A stretch of DNA of 64,000 bases from contig NC_053414.1 of the NCBI RefSeq assembly GCF_016859285.1, positions 10,934,017-10,998,016 on the forward strand, read 5' to 3'. The position numbers and the translations under genes were made by a program. How positions within the stretch are numbered: position 1 is the stretch's first letter; each line of letters opens with the position of its first letter. The notes beneath the pieces are model-generated. The model had not been told where the DNA came from and made no database searches. It was given only the letters and a program-made list of their open reading frames with translations. The stretch is from Xiphias gladius (taxonomy: Eukaryota; Chordata; Actinopteri; Istiophoriformes; Xiphiidae). Below are positions 21,801-33,779 of this stretch, piece after piece.

Positions 21801-24142
21801 AGTAACAGAAATAGTTGTGCATAGAAGGGGGGAAAAAATCTCGGGAGAGAAGTACAATCCTTGGCTCCTTTCTTACCTACCACAGTTGGCCAGTTACAGC
21901 TGTTTCACTGGCTGCGAATTATGGATTGTTGGTTTCAGAAAGTTACAGATATTGTCGGACACAGACACCCGAGTCCAACGGCGGAAAGGTGTGAGGGATG
22001 CGGTTCTGACGGAGTAGACCGACGCCTTTGCCCTCCCCTCGTTTTCTGTCACCTCTCTACCGTCCACTATCAAGTAAAGGCAAAAAGGCTCCTCTACACG
22101 TGAGAAAAGCATTTCCACGGGCTGAATATTACTCACCAAAACTACAGTTTTCAGTGACTCATAAAGCCTGTAAGTACCACAGACTAGCAGCCGGGTCAAT
22201 ACAATTACTCTGAAACTGTCAATAACCCCTGTAATACTTTAACAAGGTGAGGAAATCCCTGAGGGAGAGCAGGTTATTGTCAGTAATCATCAACTCTACT
22301 GTATGTATGTGTGTCCTTTTCCTTTTCATGTCTGGTGTAATAGGTGCATGCCTCATCTTGTTTCTTTCTCTCCATGAGGAAGGCAGCCTTGGTGCTTTAC
22401 AAACTAAACAAACACCTGTGAAGGCACCGGTCTCTGACTCCTCTACTCAAAGTATTAAAATAACTTCTTTTAAAAGCCCTTCGAGGTTTGCAAGTAAAAG
22501 CACGATCGCGCAAACAGCAGATCCGCCCCTGACCGTGTGCACACAAGTGTTTTCCCGACGAAGTGAACTGGTGCAAACAGGTTTCTAAGCCCGTCTTCTC
22601 CTAAGCATTTAACGTTTAGGACTTTGATGTCAAAGGTGCCAGCCTTTGCTGGGAGAAACAATTTGATTTGCTATGCAGTACAAGATGAGGGAGGCTTTGT
22701 TGAATTTTCTGCGAGAATCACGAGAAAAAAAAGCAAATATTAGAGGAAAGTCTGAAAAATAACCACAAATTATTGTTCTCGATTGCACTTTAGCCGTTTT
22801 AGAACAGCCTCCGTGATATGCCACCACTGAATCTTGGCTTTTGTGTAGCAGGAGTTAGTTTTATCTTTGCTATCCTGTTCATCATCGCGGGACATTTCAG
22901 GTTTACTTTGTGACCCCGAGTTTGGAATGACAGTGTCTGACGAGTCATGTGGCCCAGGCTCATCACCCAACAGAAGAAAAAACTGACTTCTTGCGAAACA
23001 CGTGAGGCCGAAGTTTATTTTAGCCCATTATTTTGTCTGTTGGTTAGGAATTCTCTGTTGTGTCTATTATTACAATATTATTTTATATCATTAAATATTC
23101 TGTGATCCATTGATTGAAATGAAATACTCTGGTACTTTTGTCTCTCAGCTTCTACTTTGTTCAGAAACTGTATCTATTACTTTCAGTTTCATTAAATCCC
23201 TTACATTTTATTCCATACATTACACTAATGACTGGACACACAATTTTATAATAAAACCCACAATGTGAGAAACTTCAACACGTATGACCGAAGTGCAAAG
23301 TGATGATTTGAGCAAAGTTGTTGAACAGACATGGTCTTCACGTCTTTTGTGGTCTGAGGCTGGAGCAGATCTCGACAGAGCTCGCTGCAGGAGAATGTCT
23401 CAGCCTGTCCAACCATACCAACAAACACATACCCAGACGCCTGTTTCAGCCCTGCTCAGGCTCCTGGTCACAAGTATTATTTGATTTAATTTGATTTTAT
23501 TTTTTTTAAATCGTATGTGTTGTCTGTGTTTTAAGTCTGTTGCTTTTGACTGCTGACGCAAAGCACTTAGTGACATCGGCTTTAGAGAGCTGGTAGAAAG
23601 TCAATTGTGCTCGACTTCAATGTGACTGAGAAATATGGAGGCTCCAACCTACAATGGGAGGGTGGTTTGATACAAAGGACTCTGAAAACAGCGAGCCTGG
23701 AATGCCAGAGCACGCCTTTAGGAATTCGGCTGTTACGGATTTATGACAGCTTCGACCACCAGATTACTCTTAACACTACGGATTCGTGATCCCGACTTGA
23801 TGTCAGGTCATGAAAGAAGCTGAAGAAATCCGCCTCACGCCGTTTCACGGAAAGCAACAGTTGGCAGGTGTGACATAAAACCATCCGCAGCTTTGTTAAT
23901 CGTAGATCTGTTGTTAAAACTCATTAAACACAACTATCTGAAAATATAATACCTTATTCTTTGTTATTTTGTATGTTACTATATCAAACTACTGTGCAGG
24001 CATTTATAATCATCTTGTTACATTCAAGTAAGTCTATAGTTGTAAACTTTAAAGTATGTGTCATAATAAGACCATTCAGAAGCTGTTCATCACCCCTCAT
24101 ATAGTGACGATTTGGCAGAGATTAACACAATGTCATGAATGT

Positions 24143-24498
24143 AGGGCTGCAGTTTACAATTATTTTCATAATAAATGATTTTGTTGGTTATTGTTTTGAT
24201 TAATTGATCAATCGCGTAGTCTGTACAGTTTCAATAAATAGAGAAATCACACATTCCCAGGGCCCAATAGTGCTTGTTTTGTTCAACCAGCGGTCAAAAA
24301 CCGAAAGATATTCGGTTTACTAACAGATAAGACAAAGAGGAGAAGCAAGTCATCACATTTTAGACGCTGGAGCTGTAGAGGAGTTTGGCGTTTTGATGCT
24401 CAAAAATGAATAAATTTATTAATCGATTATCAAAATAGTTGCAGGTTAATTTTATGTTAATTGACCAACAAATTAATCAAATATTTGTTTTAGCTCTA
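24143..24498 (+). repeat. hAT-like MITE, copy 2 (near full length)
   Basis: Runs from AGGGCTGCAGTTTACAATTA to TTTGTTTTAGCTCTA, about 356 bp with imperfect inverted ends. Internal landmarks are TTGTTTTGTTCAACC, AAAGATATTCGGTTTACTAA and TTAATCGATTATCAAAATAG. No transposase coding. A clear target duplication was not seen. Confidence 0.7.
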
Positions 24499-25789
24499 TA
24501 TCAGTGTACTGCGTCACTTTTCTCCAGTTGCACGTTCAGACAATTATTGATGAAATTATGCTGCATAAAGTCTCATTAAAGCCATTTGTCATTCACGTGT
24601 AATGGTAGCTGTTGCTGGAAAACAAACTTCCCCATCAGAGTCAACTTGAGCTTGAACTTCACAGAGCCTCAACCAATACGATGAAGGAGAGGAGGGGCGG
24701 GGTGTCAGGAGGGGGAAAAAAACCCCCATCAAAACACAACTCAACGCTCCAATAAGTACTTCAGATCTGACCTACAAAGCTGACCGAACACATGCCCACC
24801 TACAGACTCCCACACCCAAAAACACGCAAAGCAGCGAGGGGGAGGAGTCGGAGGGTATTGTTCTTCCTGTGGCTCGAGGTGGCCTGACCCCACACCCTGC
24901 TGTTCGGCCCTCGTTATTGGCTGCCTGTTTCTCTGGCAACAATCAATGGCAACCGCTTCCGTGAAAAGAATAACAGAATAGTGCAACAGGACTCGAGGTG
25001 ACCCCTCCTTCAACACTCACAAACTCACACACACACACAGAAAACAAAAAATTTTCCTTTAAAAATCATTTTAGTGGCAACGGTTAATTTATGCTATTCT
25101 TCAGGCATTCATTTAGTTAAAGCACGGGAAGTTCAGGCCAAAAGTTCATTCTAAACAACCGTCCATGCAGGTACAATGAATGCAAAGAGCATAACAGTGA
25201 CAATTACAACCTTTTAATGAGGCCTCTTCATCAGTGGATAATCTCCTGCAGCAGTGAAAAGTCCCTATATGTGATGTTGACAGCAGTGAAGGGATGTTTG
25301 TGCCACCTCCAGATTTAGAATATTTAAAAGGGTCACCCAAATGACTGAAAAGCCTAGTTTGTCACCTACGTCTTGGGGGTATCAAGTCAAGAGGATTATT
25401 TTCCAGAAGATTTAAATGTGGTTTTTCAAGGCTGTGAGCACCACAAATTAAGTTCCATTCCTTACCTTTATTGTAGAGGGGGGAAAAAAATAAATTAATT
25501 AAAAAAAATCTCTTTCAAGAAACAGATACCCTCAAAATAAAACCGCTGCATAACTTCAGTGATTTGCATGAACTGACCCTTTAAGAAGAATGATGGTTTG
25601 TGATGGCACAGATGCTCCCATCGAATGTTTAGGGCTTTCACTCACAGTTTGCTTTCAAAACTTGAACTATCCTGCATCTGTGTGAACAACATTATTCCAA
25701 GGATTCAAGGCACTGAGCTTGGAGTTATTGCACTGTTCATTCGACATGTATTCCACCATGTGTGAACAGTTACTATAAAGTTTTTAAAA

Positions 25790-26308
25790 CATGAGATCTT
25801 AAATACAAGCACTAGTAGCAATACCACAATATAAAAATACACAATTACAAGTAAAGTCTTACACCAAAAAATGTACTTGAAAAGTCAATTATTGTTAGCA
25901 AAATGTTAAGTATCAAAATTAAAGGACTTATTGTGCAGAATGACTCATTTCAGACTTTTAAATTATGTATTATCAGTATTATATCATTAATTATTACTAG
26001 TGAAATGTGTGTTGGCAATATTTTAATGTTCTAAATGGTTGAGGGGGGGGGGTTAAATAATGCATAATTTCTTATAAAATAATAATGCTATTTCTACCCT
26101 GTGTAAAATCTGCAAAGTAAGCCTTTAGTATAGCTGTGAAATAAATGCAGTGCTGTATACATTACAATGATTTACTCTGAAATTTACTGGAGTAGAAGTG
26201 TAAATAGCATAAAATAGAAATACTCAAGTAAAGTACAAGTATCTCAAAACTGTCTTTAAGCTCAGTACTTGAGTAAATGTACTTAGTTACTTTTCATCAC
26301 CGTCTATT
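25790..26308 (+). repeat. 'AAGTACTTAAGTA' family repeat, uninterrupted copy
   Basis: Contains AGTAGCAATACCACAATATA, TATTGTGCAGAATGACTCAT, ACTGGAGTAGAAGTG, AATACTCAAGTAAAGTACAA and GTACTTGAGTAAATGTACTT in order, ending TTACTTTTCATCACCGTCTA. It is a common non-autonomous fish repeat. It ends about 200 bp beyond the anxa5 poly(A) signal. Confidence 0.7.
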
Positions 26309-26503
26309 AGTAGGCCAAATAGTGGCATGGGTGCTTTCGAGGTGTTTTAAAATTCAAACAGCCGCAGCTCAGCTCTCTTAACATTACTCTAGCCCCCTCT
26401 AGTGGTCAAGTGAGTTCAGTGCACGTCCAACCGAAACTAGTACACAGGCTGATCAGATCCAGAAAAAGAAATAATTCAATATTGAACTTCATCAACTGAA
26501 ATG

Positions 26504-26509
26504 TTTATT
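26504..26509 (-). terminator. anxa5: poly(A) signal of anxa5
   Basis: TTTATT on the + strand gives AATAAA on the - strand, about 345 nt after the stop codon. It is the first canonical signal met after the terminal exon. Confidence 0.6.
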
Positions 26510-26850
26510 TTTGCATATTGGTGCTCCTATTAAAAGTGCAAACAAAAATGAGTGTAATCAGATACTTTGGAATTATAAATGATAATACATTAGTTTCAGT
26601 GAAGATATTAGTCAACTGAAAGTTGCATTAATGTGGACATGAACAAAATGTTAGCTACCTTTCAAAGACAACATTTGGAATCATATAGTTTAAAAAGACC
26701 CGATGGGCCGTGTCTCACACACAAGACAGTTTTGTTGTAATGAACTCTGACTTTGTATTAGCTTGTTGTCTCTGTGAGCCGACAGCACAAAGGGCCCACT
26801 GAGAGAAGAGGCCCCTCAGGTGTGGTTCACGTTATTGCTTGTGGCCTTGG

Positions 26851-28266
26851 TTACGCGTCATCTCCACCACAGAGCAACAGTAAGGCCTTACGGTAGTCAC
26901 CGCCAGTATCTCCCTGTAAAAAACACACACATGTGGTAAAATTTAGGAAAAGGAAAAAAGGATTCATAGGTGGCAACTGGTTTAACTACATATTTGTGTG
27001 TGTGTGGCGCAGTTTATTATATTATATTACACATCATACCTTGATCATTGAATGCAGAGAGCAGGCAAACATGCTCCTAAACTTAGCTCTGATGTCCAAC
27101 ATGTCCACCTCACTACGAGTCACCATCACTCTGATCAGGGTGTTGTCGTCAGTACCGGCACCCTGCAACAAACACATAAACATATCATGACTTTATGCCC
27201 AATAAACATAAACAACACATTTGATAGCAGCACCACATTTTTAACAAGCACTGATTCTTTACAGTCCACAGTACACGTGGTGTACACATGTAAAACTGAT
27301 GTAACACAGAAAGATCTCAGAGAATGTGAAAAATCTGCCAACACTGCACCATTTTCTACTGTAACTATGGAAACCGTTTAAAAAATTGATCATCTGTGAC
27401 TAGATTTAGAGTGGCATCAAAATGCACAAAATGAAAAAACAAATGACGTGCCTGTTTTTTGTTTTTTTTCCAAGATTGTGATGTATTTTATGAGAAAATC
27501 GTGAAAATATTAGAAAATAACCATAAAGATCTGAGCCTGGATTTGGAACATCACCAGAAAACAAATCACTTGTTCTTTGGCTTATCACCTAACTTTCTGC
27601 TATTAAATTATCAAGTTCAATTTTATAATGACCATCGGCACTTTAACATACAATAAATGCTAAATCTATATGATGAGAGTCCTGTGTTAATAAAAAAAAT
27701 AAAAAAAATAAAAACCCCGGAATAAAAGCACCAATGTGAGGGGTAGGAATATTTCTAGCATCAATGGCAACATTTTGCTGGCATTATGATTAGTCACAAT
27801 TACAACCAATATCATGATGATGTGTTTTTGAGAAATAGGTTAAACGACATTCAAACATCCCCACTCTAAACCTCCGCAGCTGTTTGTTGTCTCACCTTCA
27901 TGGAGTAGTACAGGGTCTCAGCAAAATAGGCTGGAACGCTCCTTGCGCACTTCACTTTAGGGGAAAAAACAGAAATGACAGGCAACAATTTAAAAACGGC
28001 TGTTATAAGTCTCTACCCTGTCAGAAGAAATTAAGGCAGAACCAGTATGGCGGTATGGATTTGTTTCGTACCCACGGCGAGAAGCAGGTCTCTCAGGCAC
28101 CCAGATGTTTCCCTCTGGATGCTCTCCTCCATCTCATATCCAGACAGCTTCATGTAAGCATCAAATACTGAAACACACAGCTTCAGAATTAGTCCGATTA
28201 TGATGTGAGACTGCAAAAATAATTACAGTAGCTTTCTACCTCTTGCTGCAACCCCTCAGCTCTCAG

Positions 28267-28330
<64 letters not shown>

Positions 28331-29439
28331 CTCCTAAGATGTTCGGCGCTCCGGTTGCCAAGGATGGTGACGAACGATTGTTCATCGGTGCCAAACTTCT
28401 GCTCTCCTGCCTTGAAGAGTTCCTACAACCACAAAGAATTGTATACATCACACATTGTTTGTCCTTCAAAATCCTGAAAGCAATTAAACTAGAATAAAAA
28501 AGTAGCATTTCACCAATTTTAGATTTCAAAGTCAATTTACTAGTCCCTGAAACCACTATACAGCCTGTAAAAAGTTTGACTAATTCAAGTGTCGTCGCCC
28601 ACATATCTCGGCATGGACTTGGAGACTAAGGATTAACTTTGAGATGAAATTTAAAGATTTTCAATTTAAAGCATGTTTTACAAACTGGGGGCGTGGAGCT
28701 GACACCAGACAGTAATGTCTGTTTTTGGCTAATGCAGCAAATTAAATACCTGACAAATCAAACTACGCACATATCACACAGATGCAAAAATCATATGACA
28801 TCCAATATAATATGGCAAAAAGCAGTCATGCTAAATGATTTGGAGCTTTATTAACATCATTTTAATATAGTAAATTCCAACCTTTTACCTTGTTACAAAC
28901 AACTATGTCTACCAGTAACCCTTTTTCACTCATTGGATACTGTATGTCTACTGTGACCACTTTAAAAAAAAAAAAGAAAAAAAATTTTTTTTCTTTGCTA
29001 TATTTGGATAATTTGTAGAGGTCTAAAGAGGTCAATGGTAATGGTGATTCACAAGTCTGAAAAAAATTGTGTCTCGGAAAAAACAGTATGTTCTCTCTGG
29101 TTTCCCATCCTGTTAATCATTGTGCAACTTCTCTGATACAGGCTGTGACCTTCTGATGAGGCCTGGTCTAACACATGCTGGATGCTGGTCCTGTGCTGAG
29201 CAGGAACAAGCTGAACATGACCTTGTGGTCAAATCAGAGAGACATGACCAGAGAGTAACAATCACAGTTATTACTGATAAAAAAAATACAACTGAACAAG
29301 TGAAATAAAAAAATTCTGCACAGAACTGAAAGTGAGTCATCATTCACTCACAGTACTTTTCTGCCTTTTTAATTTCTTTTAAATCTAACCAAGAAAATTT
29401 GAGAGAATTTTTACTTGCTCCCACCACTAGAGGGTGTCT

Positions 29440-29528
<89 letters not shown>

Positions 29529-32500
29529 CCTACTCAAAGCCCAGCATTTAGATCCTATCCGCAAACACATGTGACAAACACACACCCTCAGACAAAAAGA
29601 CAAAGAGGCTATTGATGGTGAAGAGTACAAATATTTACTGACCAGCAGAGAATAACTCACTCACCTGAGCGTCACTCTCGATCATTCCCTCCTGGATCCC
29701 CTGCTGCCTGTTCGCCTGAGGAAAAACAAAACATTTCTGTTAGGACAGGACAGGACAGGACAGGACAGGACAGGACAGGAGAAGATAACTGTAATTTACC
29801 TGCAGCAGAATAACCAGAAGTCTTTTGAAGTGACCTGATGTGTCACCAGATACATCCTCCTCCAGATCGTCATCATACTCTGAGGGAAAACACGCAAAGA
29901 CACACAACAGGCAGATAGCCTTAATCTTGGAAAAAAAAAAAAGTAATGCAGCTTACAGCTGACTTCACAATAAGCACAACAGCAGTCACTGTGGCCTAAA
30001 CTGTGCATCACCCTTCACTGATTTGATAGAAAATGAATACAACAACCACATCTTTCAAAACGCACAAGCCACGCTCAGTTGGAAGTTTATTAGGAACGCC
30101 TAGCCAAAACTAATACAGTCTAGTAACAACAGTGCTGCAATCAAGCCTCCCTTCAAGGTTATTATGTTCGGTTTTTATTGAAATAGTTTCAGACAAAAGC
30201 TGAATCAACACCTCACGGAAACGGTTTCAACTAAAACTGAACATTATAACGTTCACAAAGGAGGATTTATTGCAGGACTGTTGTATTAGACTGCATTAGA
30301 TTTAGCTAGGTGTACCTAATACACTGCCAAACTGAGTGTATTTTCCTCACTCAGATTCAACCACTCCATTGTGAAAATTATTATGTGCTGTTGTAAAAAC
30401 TGTCACATTGTTAAACTGTTAAAAAGCTGAAAGCTTTGAAAGAAATCTACTGAGTGGTCCTTGGGTTAAGAATTTCTAGTCAAACTGCTATTTCCAGAGT
30501 CAGGAATGAACCTTCAAGCTCCATTTAATTTGTTCAACTCAGGAAAACATCTGTTCATCTGGTTTGTGTCCAACACAAACCAGTGGACCTATGAGGAACA
30601 AACATCGCTAAATAGGAAGAACTTCACTTCAACATACTTGGTGCCCTCTTAGTTAATCATTACTACTGGCAAGGTCTCTTGAATCATTTTTGCACACTGT
30701 AATGAAATTATAAACGTCTGACCCAGTTGGATGTGCAACAGTAGCGGTAAAAATAATTCCGTAGATGCTTTAGTTCAAATAAATAAATAGATGGAAGACT
30801 TCACAGGCAACACTGATAGCATCTATATATGCTATATGATAGCCTCTCAAGCGGATTTTTACTATGAGCGTCAGGTACACACAATTTTATGCTTAAGTTA
30901 GAACAGTAGTGGTTATTTCATGTGAGAGGTTGTTGTATTTTGTGTTCTTCTCACTGGTTTGTAGTGAGTTTTTGAGTGTTAAACTGATTCAAAAATAATA
31001 ACTAAGGATTTTTTTCCCTTAGCTTTGACTTTGTTACTTATTTTGTCATGAATATTTAATGTCATACAGAAAAATCTTAGATAAAAAAAAAAAAAAAGTG
31101 TTGCAGGTTTTAAATATAGTTACAGTCTAAAGTTTTAGTCAAATGACTGATCAAATCACTGCTCAGGATAAGTTAAACTAAATGTGACTATAGAATAAAC
31201 ACTATATCAGTATGTTTACAAGCTCAGGTGAATTTACTGTGGAGTGTTAGTCTGTGTAAGTGTAAGTGTAAGTGTGTGTGTGTGCGTGTGTGTGTGAGAG
31301 CGTGTGTGTTACCCTGTCTATAAGCAGCGACAATGTCCTTCACCTGCCGAGATGTTCTGGAGGCGAGGATCTCCACCAGCACCTTCTCATCTGTTCCTGC
31401 CCCCTAGAGGTCAAAAGGGGGGGGGGGTGTGTGACAGACCTCACACTTCAGTTTCCAGCTGCTCTTGCTGCTAAAATTTATGTCCACATCTGATTAACTG
31501 TAGCACCTACCTTGATGGCATTGCGAAGTAATGTCACATCATAAGAGATGGGCGGGGTCATCAGAGCCACGATCAGGGTCTCAAATTTGCCCCCTAGCTC
31601 TCCCTTCAGGTCACTGACCAGATCCTGTCAGGGAGATACAGTATGTTCTTTAATTAGTTCTGCTGCAACATAAGCCCGGAGTGTCGGACTGCACTGTAAC
31701 GCTACGCAGTTCGGCATTTTTATGTCTGTTGTGTGTGGCTGGATTATTTTGCTATGGTTAGTGTGTCATGTCGTTTATACTGAATGGATTTTCTGCTGAC
31801 GATTTGTACTACATTGACAGCGATGGCTTGGAGCTCTGATGTTGTGAGTGGTCACTGGGTTCAAAGGCCTCAGAATGCTTCAAATGAAGAGAGCTTGACC
31901 AGCGTCAGGCGCTCTCAGGCAGGCCTGCATCCAGTCCATCCCAAAATTATACTCATTTTACGCAGCGGCTGGCCAAGTGTGGGGATGTGAGAAAGTAGCA
32001 GGGTTTGAACTTCTGTCTCAAGATGTTTTTTTCAGTTCTTCACATTTTGTCAATTTGTTTTTGTACGACCCAAATGCTTTCAAATTTTTTTGAGGTTTCC
32101 AAATGTTCAGAAAAGTATAACAGTAGGAATCGGCTAGTCCCCTGTTTAGCTCAATTGGTTAATTCAGCAAAAGCAAATCAGTTTGGGCGGTGATTATTAA
32201 CTGTGCAGTGGCAACACACAGTTTTCTGCTCAACTTTAAAGTGTGGGAATAGAAAGGATTTGGTTCAAGATTTTGGGAATTATGCTCATTTACTTTCTGA
32301 CCAAGTAAGGTAGGTGAAAAGATTGATACCACTCTCATGTCTCTATAGTGAATATAAAGCTACATGTACAGCCAGCAGCTGGTTAACTTAGCTTAGGATA
32401 AAGACTGGAAACTGAGGTAAAAAAATCAAAAACAAACAGACAGCTAGCCCCACTCTTTCAACAAAATCTGCCCACCAGCACCTCTAATGCTCTCCCATTA

Positions 32501-33738
32501 ACACCTTATGTTTAGCTTGTGAGAGAGTGGCATCACCCCTGTCACTTAACTCTCAAATATTCGCTTTCTATTCCTTTAAGTGTGCGTGCAGCTACGGTCC
32601 AGTTTAGCCTTGTCTTTAATCATGTAAAAGAGGTTTCAGCTAGTTGTGTTTTAGAGGAGCAAAGAGATAAAGATGTTTATCAATTTATAGTAGGACTGTG
32701 GACCTATTGTGGAGTATTTGCCTGTAGATTAATTTACTCAAAACAATCCATTTTTGGTGCTTTCTATTTATCAGTAGTGAAATACTATACAGCTGCTGAA
32801 GATCATTATGTTTCAGTAACTTGTCTAGTTTATGATTTTCTTTACTGTTGATGCAGTGTGAATGAGTTATTTTGTTTCTGTACTCTATTATTTCATTTTT
32901 AGAGGCAAACATGTACACAGATTGGATTAACTGTGCATATATTTATAGAGACAGTGATTGTAGGTAAAGCCTTGCTTCAAGCCTGCAAAGATACACCCAA
33001 ACCTTGGAGAGAGATTAGGGAGGCAGTGGGATTTAGCCAGGAGAAGAATATGACGGTTTTGAGTGTGGCAGTTTGGAACAGGTATAAACGTTATGCCTTT
33101 AAATGTGGTCGATTGACAGGTTGTCTGAAGCATACTGAAGCCTTCAAGTTGGAGCTGTGATGTTATGTGTGGTCATGTGATTATGAGGCAGTCCAACCTT
33201 TCCAAACAGAGTTTTGTAGGCGGCCTTGATCTCCTGCCTCTGGGTATTGCTGCGGGCCGTCAACAGCTGCAGGATGGCATCCTCATCAGTCCCTATGGCA
33301 ACAAGCACCATGGTTACCCAGCCAAGTTGTAAGTGTTTGTTTATAACTATTCTCACATGATATATGCGTTGCATAGCAATGAGCACACTCTGTCTAGCTA
33401 GAGTTTTGATTACAAGTATTACATCCACATAATTACAGCCTTCAGCGGAAGAAAGCATGTGTGTTTCCTCACAGTGACGTGTCTCAGATTTCATCTCTCT
33501 GCTCATTTGTTCATGACTCACTGCTGTCCGGGCGGAGCTCTGCCCGGACAGCAGTGAGTCATGAACACATTACTACAGTAATTGTTCGGAGGGGAACTCC
33601 CCTAATACCACTCTCCCACTGGTCTGTTGGAGGAGTACTACAGATTGGCATGCCTCCAATGTATCAGAAAACACTGAGCTGACAGCAGATTTACGACACA
33701 CACAGACACACACACACACACACACAGACACACACACA

Positions 33739-33779
<41 letters not shown>

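Larger units (their letters stand above)
15197..26503. other. 11-kb gene-free, repeat-rich interval
   Basis: No exon with splice sites and family similarity was seen on either strand. In human, CD38 and BST1 lie beyond FGFBP1; neither is recognisable here. The interval contains the fgfbp1 3'UTR (end unknown), a SINE-like copy near 17.8-18.1 kb, partial and full copies of several fish repeat families, and one nested insertion at 20.9-21.2 kb. The longest open frames are about 100 aa and are unremarkable. Confidence 0.55.
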
